DNA of 64,000 bases. It comes from Actinomycetota bacterium (GTDB lineage: Bacteria > Actinomycetota > Thermoleophilia > Gaiellales > Gaiellaceae). This document shows, piece by piece, positions 55,310-64,000 of the stretch (the stretch's first letter is position 1; each line of letters starts with the position of its first letter). The notes under the pieces were generated by a model. The model did not search any database, had not been told where the DNA came from, and saw nothing but the letters and a program-made list of their open reading frames with translations. A program made the position numbers and the translations under genes. The stretch spans positions 34,677-98,676 of the forward strand of contig PKYN01000009.1 of the NCBI GenBank assembly GCA_003132665.1, in the 5' to 3' direction.

Positions 55310-55885
55310 TTGCCAGCAGAAGAGAAAGACGAGCCCCTGTACACGCGCCCGCAGAGCGAGAAGGATCTCGTCTCGGGTTTCGAGGTCAAGAAGATCGATG
55401 ATGAGAGTCCGGCGCCCGAGGCGCCCGCGGGCTCCGAGCAGGGGGAAAGCGCCGAGGAGGCTCGCGGCGTCGTCGTGTCGCTCCTCGCGCCGGATGTAGC
55501 GGGCGACTACGCGGTGTTCGTTGCCCTGCCCGAGCGATTGATCATCGTCGAGGAGCAGGAGGGAGACAGCAATCTCGGCGTTCTCGCCGACGCGGTCGAA
55601 AAGAGGCTCCAGGCGCCCTACCGGGCGCGCGCCTTGCGCGTCGACGGGCAGCGCTTCGTTGTCGTAGCGAGCGAGATCGAGACGGTTGAGCTGCCCGGAT
55701 TGGACGGCGAGGAGCTGGTCGTCTTCGCGCTCCCCGACGGTCAGCGGACGGCCGTGCTCGACGGTGTCCGCTACGAGCTCGCCAGCCCGGAGGCGGAATC
55801 GATCCTCGAAGAGTCGGCGCCCTGTCTGCTCAGGCTCGAGAACGTCGATGAATCGGTCTGGGAGGTCTCGATCGACCTGCTTTGA
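55310..55885 (+). CDS. Uncharacterised protein, paralogue of 53231 product
   Basis: A 191-residue soluble protein. The first ~50 residues are acidic and low-complexity; the rest matches the 53231-53839 product in its QAPYRARALRVDGQRF segment, ELVVFALPDGQRTAVLDGVRYELAS and the terminal ESVWEVSIDLL. TTG 55310 is preceded by GAAAGAAGG at a good distance. It lies 162 bases before secA. No enzymatic motif is seen. Confidence 0.72.
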   Translation: MPAEEKDEPLYTRPQSEKDLVSGFEVKKIDDESPAPEAPAGSEQGESAEEARGVVVSLLAPDVAGDYAVFVALPERLIIVEEQEGDSNLGVLADAVEKRLQAPYRARALRVDGQRFVVVASEIETVELPGLDGEELVVFALPDGQRTAVLDGVRYELASPEAESILEESAPCLLRLENVDESVWEVSIDLL

Positions 55886-56047
55886 GCTCGGTCTTCCCGC
55901 CGAGAGGTCATGACCGAGCTAATTGGGTCCCAGCCCGCCCGCGTCGTTACCGGCGGACTTGCGCCGCCGGTCCGGCGAGCCTGGTTCGCGCGCACCCGGA
56001 CCGCGTCGGGGCGGAGCGGTGGCGCAGCTTCCCTGTAACCTTCCAAC

Positions 56048-58720
<2,673 letters not shown>

Positions 58721-59178
58721 CCGGCGAAAAGTCGGCCGGCGGAAGCCGGCCAAGACTTTTCGCCGTATGACCTCTGCGTACGAGTCACCGCGCCTTCGGC
58801 GCGAGTGCCTCATCTGCTCCTAGAAGCGTGCTCGGCTAACCGCAGGTGTGAGCAGTGTTCGAGTTGGAAGGGCCGGGGGATGGCGTTTGCGAGCCGCGCC
58901 CGCACAGGTCGGTCGCTCCGTATCCGCCCAAAGTCCGCCCTCCTGCGGAGGGCATGACGGCTTTCGGCGGCGTAAGGGAAAGCGACCTGGGGATGGCGTT
59001 TTGTGGGCCGCGCCCGCACAGGTCGGTCGCGGCGGCTAATAGCAAAAGTGCGTTCGACCGACGAAAGTCGCCAGACTTTTGTCGGCTAAGGCGCGCCCGC
59101 GCATGTCGGTCGCGACGGCCGGGAGTAAAGCCGTTTTCCACCGACGAACGTCGCCGGACTTTTGTCGGCCAAGGCGTG
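58721..59178 (+). repeat. Interspersed repeat block C
   Basis: Begins with a hairpin directly after the secA stop: GGCGAAAAGTC (58723-58733) with GACTTTTCGCC (58754-58764), inner GGCCGGC/GCCGGCC and a GGAA loop. Then come CCGCGCC-TTC-GGCGCG with GCTCCTAG, three copies of the GGTCGGTCGC core (about 58910, 59030 and 59110), and hairpins CCGACGAAAGTC-GCCA-GACTTTTGTCGG at 59058-59085 and, more diverged, near 59140-59167. The 619-base gap holds no gene. Confidence 0.8.
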
Positions 59179-59339
59179 AAACCGGCGCTGCGGCGGGTTT
59201 CCGAAATCGAGCCGGGGGGACAATCTCATCCCGTGAGCGCGATAGGGAAAATGCCGTCAAATCGTGGCAGCGAACAGGTTCGAACGGGCCTCGTTCGCGG
59301 CGGCGATCGCGTTACGGGAGTTTCGAGGAAGGAGTCGAG

Positions 59340-59825
59340 ATGAGTACAAGGTTCGCCCGCGTTGTGGCGCTGTTTGCCGCTCTCGCGCTCGTCGGCGCCG
59401 GGGTGGCGCTGGCAGCCGCGGTGACGGTGAACTCGGCGAAGAACCCGACGTTAGGCAAGATCGTCGTCAACTCTCGCGGGTTCACGCTCTACCACAACAC
59501 AAAGGAGAAGGGCTCGATCAAATGCACGGGCGCATGTACAGCGATCTGGCCGCCGCTGATCGTCGGCAAGACGGCGAAGGTGAAGGCCGGCCCGAGCATC
59601 AATCTCGCCAAGCTCGGCAAGATCAAGCGACCGGACGGACGCTTCCAGGTGACCTACTTCGGTAAGCCGCTCTATCGCTACGCACCGGATGCCAAGGCCG
59701 GGAACATCAACGGCGAAGGCATCGGAGGGATCTGGTTCGCGCTCAAGACCAACGGTGCTCTGGCAAAGACAGCGGGCACTACGACAACGAACACAACCAC
59801 CTCCACCATCCCCGGCTATCCGTAG
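59340..59825 (+). CDS. Secreted protein with 'secreted repeat' (lipoprotein_15) domain
   Basis: A 161-residue exported protein. A signal peptide (about 1-27, ending ALAAA) is followed by two repeats of the PF03640 type: GFTLYHNTKEKGSIKCTGAC followed by TAIWPPLIV, and YFGKPLYRYAPDAKAGNINGEG followed by IGGIWF. The Thr/Asn-rich tail (TTTTNTTTSTIPGYP) is low-complexity. Proteins of this family are common in actinobacteria; function is undetermined. ATG 59340 has GGAAGGAG upstream; the region before it is repeat block C. Confidence 0.88.
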   Translation: MSTRFARVVALFAALALVGAGVALAAAVTVNSAKNPTLGKIVVNSRGFTLYHNTKEKGSIKCTGACTAIWPPLIVGKTAKVKAGPSINLAKLGKIKRPDGRFQVTYFGKPLYRYAPDAKAGNINGEGIGGIWFALKTNGALAKTAGTTTTNTTTSTIPGYP

Positions 59826-59977
59826 CAGTCAGCTCGGGAACACGATCGAGTGCACCGGCTTCGCTCTTAACCTCCGCGAGGCCGGTGTACCGGCCCTTGA
59901 CGCGGCTTTACACTCTCTCGAACGCCGGCATCAGCTTCCTGAGCGCGTCAACCGCCTGAACTGGAAAGGACGAACCG

Positions 59978-60946
59978 ATGAGCAAACCGCTTCGCTGGGG
60001 ACTGATCGGCACGGGCTGGATCGCCGACAGCTTCGCCGCCGACCTGGCCTGCACCGATTCGGGCCGGCTGGTTGCGGTCGGCTCGCGCCGAATCGAGACG
60101 GCGAACCGCTTCGCCGATCGCTTCGACATCCCCAACCGGCACGCTAGCTACGAGGCGCTGGTCGCCGACCCCGGCGTCGACGTCGTGTATGTGGCGACGC
60201 CGCACCCGATGCACCATCCCAATACGCTGCTCGCGCTCCGCGCCGGCAAGCCGGTGCTGGTGGAGAAGCCGTTAACCATGAACGCCGCCGAGGCGCGCGA
60301 GCTGGTCGCTGTCGCCCGGGCCGAGCGGCTGTTTTGCATGGAGGCGATGTGGATGCGCTTTCTTCCTCACGTCGCGCAGATCCGGCGCCTGATCGCCGAG
60401 GGAGCGCTCGGTGAGATCGTCACGGTCAGCGCCGACCACGGGCAATGGTTCGCGCTGAATCCGGATTTCCGCCTGTTCGCGCCCGAGCTCGGCGGCGGCG
60501 CGCTGCTCGATCTCGGCGTCTATCCGGTCTCGTTCGCCTCGATGCTGCTCGGCGCCCCGAACACGATCGTGGCCCTCGTCGATCCGGCCTTCACGGGAGT
60601 CGACGGGCAAACCTCAATGCTGTTCGGTTACGCCTCCGGCGCTCAGGCCGTCTTGACCTGCACTTCGCTGGCCCGGAGCCCGACCCGGGCGGCGATAGTC
60701 GGCACGGAAGCTCGCATCGAGATCGACGGCGACTTCTACACGCCGTCGCCCGTCACGCTCATCACGCGGGTGGGGGAGCGTACGGTTTACGACGAGCCCC
60801 ATCAGGGCCGCGGCATGTGGTACCAGGCCGACGAGGTCGCCCGCTGTCTGCGCGAGGGACTGCTCGAGAGCCCGCTCATGCCGCTGGACGAGAGCGTCTC
60901 GATCATGCAGACAATGGACGCTGTACTCGCCCAAGCGCCGCGCTGA
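59978..60946 (+). CDS. Gfo/Idh/MocA-family oxidoreductase
   Basis: A 322-residue NAD(P)-dependent oxidoreductase. Seen: RWGLIGTGWIADSFAADLA (Rossmann loop), VAVGSRRIETANRFADRF, YVATPHPMHHPNTLLALRAGKPVLVEKPLTMN with the EKP catalytic lysine (two adjacent motifs), and the C-terminal substrate domain GGGALLDLGVYPVSFA. It resembles trans-dihydrodiol/xylose dehydrogenase-like members; the sugar or diol substrate is unknown. ATG 59978 has GGAAAGGAC upstream. Confidence 0.9.
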   Translation: MSKPLRWGLIGTGWIADSFAADLACTDSGRLVAVGSRRIETANRFADRFDIPNRHASYEALVADPGVDVVYVATPHPMHHPNTLLALRAGKPVLVEKPLTMNAAEARELVAVARAERLFCMEAMWMRFLPHVAQIRRLIAEGALGEIVTVSADHGQWFALNPDFRLFAPELGGGALLDLGVYPVSFASMLLGAPNTIVALVDPAFTGVDGQTSMLFGYASGAQAVLTCTSLARSPTRAAIVGTEARIEIDGDFYTPSPVTLITRVGERTVYDEPHQGRGMWYQADEVARCLREGLLESPLMPLDESVSIMQTMDAVLAQAPR

Positions 60947-61022
60947 CCAGGCGCTCTTTCGCAGCGACGACGGGTAAGAGCCGCCGCGACGTTAGTTGAG
61001 CGGTTGATGATATATTGATGAC

Positions 61023-61445
61023 ATGAATACAGAACTGTCACTCGTGCTCGACCTCGCGCTGGCTCGTACGCTCGTCACGCGAGATGTGGACAACACGCTC
61101 GGCGCCCATCACGGCCTGGGCCTGAACGACCTCGCGCTTCTGCTCGAGCTTCGCTCCGCGCCGCAGGGACGGATGCGTCGCGTCGAGCTGGCGAATCGCC
61201 TCGGCGTGACGACGTCCGGCGTGGCCCGGCAACTGGGCCCGCTCGAGCGCCGCGGAATCGTGACGCGCGAATCGAACCCGGCCGACGCTCGCCTTGCCCT
61301 GGTGGTGCTCACCGAGGCGGGGGAGAGGATCATCGCGCAGGCGCTGCCGACGGCGGAAGACGATGCCGAGCGGGTGCTCGCGAAGCACTGGTCGCCGGCC
61401 GAGCGGCAGCGGCTGGGCAAGCTCCTGGGCTCGGTACGTCACTGA
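61023..61445 (+). CDS. MarR-family transcriptional regulator
   Basis: A 140-residue winged-helix regulator. Seen: LGLNDLALLLELRSAPQGRMRRVELANRLGVTTSGVARQL (two adjacent segments around the recognition helix), LERRGIVTRESNPADARLALVVLTEAGERI (wing). The upstream region has two TTGATGA copies (61004-61010 and 61015-61021) and a central ATATAT, a plausible autoregulatory site overlapping a TATATT -10. The inducer is unknown. The gene is 77 bases after the oxidoreductase, which may be a target. Confidence 0.88.
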   Translation: MNTELSLVLDLALARTLVTRDVDNTLGAHHGLGLNDLALLLELRSAPQGRMRRVELANRLGVTTSGVARQLGPLERRGIVTRESNPADARLALVVLTEAGERIIAQALPTAEDDAERVLAKHWSPAERQRLGKLLGSVRH

Positions 61446-61468
61446 GCCAGATAGCATCGAGAACGGAT

Positions 61469-62573
61469 ATGAACGAAGAACACGTTCCGGTGCAGCAACA
61501 GCTCGAGGAAATCAGGGTCCAGCTCGGCTGGGTCCGTGATTACCTTTGACCCCGCTTCGCTGACAGAACGAGCCGCCGCGCTCGAGCAGGAGATGGGCGC
61601 ACCCGGCTTCTGGGACGATCAGCAGCGGGCCGCCTCGGTCTCGGCCGAGCAATCGCGGCTGACCAAGCGCCTCGATCGCTACGCGCGCCTGACCCGCGAG
61701 TACGAGGACGCCCGCGACCTGCTCGCCATGGATGCCGAGATGGAGGACGAGATCGCCGAGTCGATCGTCCCGCTCGGCAAGGAGCTCGAGCGCCTGCAGG
61801 AGGACGCGCTGTTCAACGGCGAGTACGACGCGGGCGACGCCATCGTCACGATCCATGCCGGCACGGGCGGCACCGACGCCCAGGACTGGGCCGAGATGAT
61901 GCTGCGCATGTACCTGCGCTGGATAGATCGGCGTGGCTTCTCGAGCGAGATGATCGAGGCCAGCCCGGGCGAGGAGGCGGGGATCAAGTCGGCCACCATG
62001 GCGGTCAAGGGCGAGAACGTCTACGGCATCTTCAAGGCCGAACGCGGCGTTCACCGGCTGGTACGGCTTTCGCCCTTCGACTCGGCTCACCGCCGCCACA
62101 CCTCCTTCGCCGAGGTGATCGTCAGCCCACTTCTGCCCGACTCGGTGCCGGTGGAGATCGACGAAGAGGAGATCCGAATCGACACCTACCGCGCCTCGGG
62201 CGCCGGCGGCCAGCACGTCAACAAGACCGACTCGGCGGTGCGCATCACGCACCTTCCCTCAGGCATCGTCGTCCAGTGCCAGAACGAGCGCTCGCAGAGC
62301 TCCAACAAGCAAACGGCGATGCGCATGCTGCGCTCGCGCTTGGTCGAGCTGGAGGAGGAGAAGCGCGAGGCCGAGATCGCGCGCGAGCGCGGCGCGGCGC
62401 AGTCGATCGGCTTCGGCAGCCAGATCCGCAGCTACGTCTTGCAGCCCTACCAGATGGTCAAAGACCACCGTACCGAGTTCGAGATGGGAAACACGCAGGG
62501 CGTGCTGGACGGCGACCTGGACGGCTTCGTGCGCGCATTCCTGCTGGCCAAGGCGGCCGGCAAGGTCGTCTAG
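61469..62573 (+). CDS. prfB: Peptide chain release factor 2 with programmed +1 frameshift
   Basis: The full protein needs a +1 shift. The upstream frame starts at ATG 61469 and gives 25 codons plus CTT, ending at TGA (61547-61549) in the signal CTT-TGA-C; reading resumes at GAC 61548 and continues to 62573, 367 residues in all. Low RF2 slows TGA termination and favours the shift, so RF2 controls its own level. Seen downstream: GTGGTDAQDWAEMM, the SPF tripeptide in RLSPFDSAHRRHTSF, which reads UGA/UAA, and GAGGQHVNKTDSAVRITH with the catalytic GGQ. prfB-ftsE-ftsX is the actinobacterial order. Confidence 0.95.
61544..61550 (+). promoter_or_regulatory. RF2 programmed +1 frameshift site
   Basis: CTTTGAC in the zero frame (Leu codon, TGA, C) is the canonical prfB slippery site; peptidyl-tRNALeu moves from CTT to TTT. 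The following base C weakens termination. A strong internal SD as in E. coli is not obvious immediately upstream. Confidence 0.92.
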
Positions 62574-62673
62574 CCGGCCTCCGGCTGTGTTGTACCCCGC
62601 CCGGAGCGACCGAGCCCTCGGCTAGACTTGCGGGACGATTCTCAACGGGCTGCGGCCCAGAACCGCCGTTGCT

Positions 62674-63450
62674 ATGACTCCGGCCCAGGACGTGGATCTC
62701 GACATACAGAACACCGGTGCTCTACCCGCGCCCGACGCTGCGCCGCCAACGGTAAGCGCCGGCGCGATGATCGTCTGCCAGGGCGTGACGAAGCGCTACG
62801 ACCCGAACGTCCTTGCCCTCAACAACATCTCCTTCCAGATCGACAAGGGCGAGTTCGTCTTCATCGTCGGCGCCTCGGGCTCCGGCAAGTCGACACTGAT
62901 CCGCCTGTTGCTCAAGGAGATGGAGCCGACGCAGGGCACGATCATCGTCGGCGGTCGCGACATCTCGCGGTTGCGCCCGTCGCGCATCTCGCAGCTTCGC
63001 CGCAACATCGGCTGCGTCTTCCAGGACTTCAAGCTGCTTCCCAACCGCAATGCGGCCGAGAACGTGGCCTACGCGCTCAACGTTCAGGGCGAGAGCGCCC
63101 AGAACATCCGCCGCAAGGTGCCCGAGGTGCTCTCGCTGGTCGGGCTGGTCGACAAAATGGACTCGCTCCCGAACCAGCTCTCAGGCGGCGAGCAGCAGCG
63201 CGTCTCGATTGCGCGCGCCTTCGTCAACCATCCGCCGCTTTTGGTCTGCGACGAGCCGACGGGGAACCTCGACCCCGACACCTCGGTCGGGATCATGCAG
63301 CTGCTCTACTCGATCAACCGCACTGGCACGACGATCCTGATGGCGACGCACGACCGCGAGATGGTCGACAAGATGCGCCGCCGCGTGATCGCGCTCGAAG
63401 ACGGCAAGATCGCCCGCGACGAGCGCCGAGGGGGCTACTCCTCCCAGTGA
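62674..63450 (+). CDS. ftsE: Cell division ATP-binding protein FtsE
   Basis: A 258-residue ABC ATPase of the FtsEX complex, which transmits division signals to peptidoglycan hydrolases outside. Seen: Walker [10 protein letters not shown] (about residues 67-75), Q-loop [20 protein letters not shown], signature LSGGEQQR and Walker [13 protein letters not shown], then the H-loop [10 protein letters not shown]. The N-terminus has about 31 extra residues before the conserved [15 protein letters not shown] 62767 is an alternative start that gives the usual length. The stop overlaps the ftsX start (GTGA). Confidence 0.93.
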   Translation: MTPAQDVDLDIQNTGALPAPDAAPPTVSAGAMIVCQGVTKRYDPNVLALNNISFQIDKGEFVFIVGASGSGKSTLIRLLLKEMEPTQGTIIVGGRDISRLRPSRISQLRRNIGCVFQDFKLLPNRNAAENVAYALNVQGESAQNIRRKVPEVLSLVGLVDKMDSLPNQLSGGEQQRVSIARAFVNHPPLLVCDEPTGNLDPDTSVGIMQLLYSINRTGTTILMATHDREMVDKMRRRVIALEDGKIARDERRGGYSSQ

Positions 63451-64000
63451 CCCGCCTCCGCCTGCTCATCTCCGAGGCGCTGCACTCGATCCGCGCCAAT
63501 CTCTCCACCACCGTGGCGGCGATGATGACGGTCTTCATCGGCATGTTCCTGCTCGGCGTCTGCATCGCGCTCGGCAGCTGGATGGTCTCCTGGAGCAACC
63601 ACACCAAGAAAGAGATCACCGTGAACGTCTACTTCTGCGCCGCGGAGACCTGCAAGAAGCCGGCGACCAACACGCAGAAGGAACAAACGCTCCTGCGCAT
63701 CAACCAGATCAACAGGCAAGGCTTGATCAAGAAGTTCAGGTACGTCTCCAAGGAAACGGCCTGGCAGCAGATGCAGAAGAGCAACCCCGACCTGACGCGG
63801 GGCTTGAGGGGGACGAATCCTCTTCCCGACGCCTACAAGATCACTCCTAAGCGCGGAGAAGATGCGGGCAAGATCGCGGCCTTTTTCCGTCCGCTTCCCG
63901 CGGGCGTACAGGACGTCAACTACAACAAGAAGGTCAGCGAGCGCGTGCTCAAGGTCGCCAAGGTGATCGAGTTCTCGTTTGCGCTGATGGTGCTGATCTT
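63447..64000 (+). CDS. ftsX: Cell division protein FtsX, N-terminal part (runs off the window)
   Basis: The GTG overlaps the ftsE stop, and the frame stays open to the last base (184 complete codons). Seen: a short cytoplasmic start ([17 protein letters not shown]), the first transmembrane helix (about 24-46, MMTVFIGMFLLGVCIALGSW), the external loop with ITVNVYF and two cysteines (CAAETC), and a second helix beginning at the edge (VIEFSFALMVL). The loop binds hydrolase partners such as RipC in actinobacteria. The 3' end lies beyond the window. Confidence 0.92.
   Translation, partial: MTRLRLLISEALHSIRANLSTTVAAMMTVFIGMFLLGVCIALGSWMVSWSNHTKKEITVNVYFCAAETCKKPATNTQKEQTLLRINQINRQGLIKKFRYVSKETAWQQMQKSNPDLTRGLRGTNPLPDAYKITPKRGEDAGKIAAFFRPLPAGVQDVNYNKKVSERVLKVAKVIEFSFALMVLI

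Noticed and set aside
58840..59340. Arg-rich open frames in repeat block C, including a long extension of the 59340 gene
   Set aside because: The reading frames arise from the GC-rich repeat; the 59340 ATG has its own ribosome-binding site and a signal peptide directly after it.

Overview
The window is GC-rich bacterial chromosome (roughly 65% GC by eye) with short intergenic gaps, many GTG/TTG starts and many ATGA/GTGA stop-start overlaps. Gene order points to a deep-branching actinobacterium, most likely class Thermoleophilia (Solirubrobacterales/Gaiellales type). The pointers are glyA, a WecA-like transferase and the F-type ATP synthase operon in a row; comF-hpf-secA-prfB-ftsE-ftsX; phoH-ybeY-dgkA-era; and Gram-positive type LexA boxes. 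This placement is inferred from gene content and order, not from a database search.

Layout. 1-7.4 kb is a translation/RNA housekeeping cluster: dnaJ end, prmA, cupin, mtaB, HIT, yqeY, phoH, ybeY, a DgkA-PAP2 fusion and era. A gap then holds a candidate structured RNA (7464-7625). 7.8-20.1 kb is accessory: two UspA proteins, a macrodomain protein, an aldo-keto reductase, M15 and M23 cell-wall peptidases, an isochorismatase-like hydrolase, a fluoride riboswitch with a CPA2 antiporter, PH-domain membrane proteins, an ECF sigma factor with a membrane partner, a HigBA toxin-antitoxin pair and a gene broken by an in-frame TGA. 20.3-28.4 kb is an SOS mutagenesis locus (imuB, a DUF6504-like gene and dnaE2, with LexA boxes). 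It is split by a ~3.1 kb island carrying a CHAT-protease gene and five small HTH genes, and opposed by a reverse-strand gene whose domain matches the CHAT protein's N-terminus. This island is the best candidate for an undescribed system.

28.4-31 kb has a lipoprotein and a GH15 glucosidase. 31.2-43.1 kb holds glyA, the WecA-like transferase and the ATP synthase genes; the operon is interrupted between atpG and atpD by a repeat block and two unrelated genes. 43.2-50 kb is an envelope/sugar-nucleotide region (LCP ligase, UDP-glucose dehydrogenase, two nucleotidyltransferases, a cupin) that also contains ahcY. 50.2-58.7 kb has an FG-GAP secreted protein, comF, hpf, two divergent paralogues of an unknown family, a secreted protein and secA. 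59.3-64 kb has a 'secreted repeat' protein, a Gfo/Idh oxidoreductase, a MarR regulator, prfB with the classical RF2 frameshift site, ftsE and the start of ftsX.

An interspersed intergenic repeat family recurs at about 20.1-20.3, 31.0, 39.9-40.2 and 58.7-59.2 kb. It consists of a GC-rich core plus a GACTTTCGTCGG-type hairpin. A second small GTATC/GATAC element occurs at 7.64 and 36.86 kb. No tRNA, rRNA, CRISPR array, insertion sequence or prophage was found.
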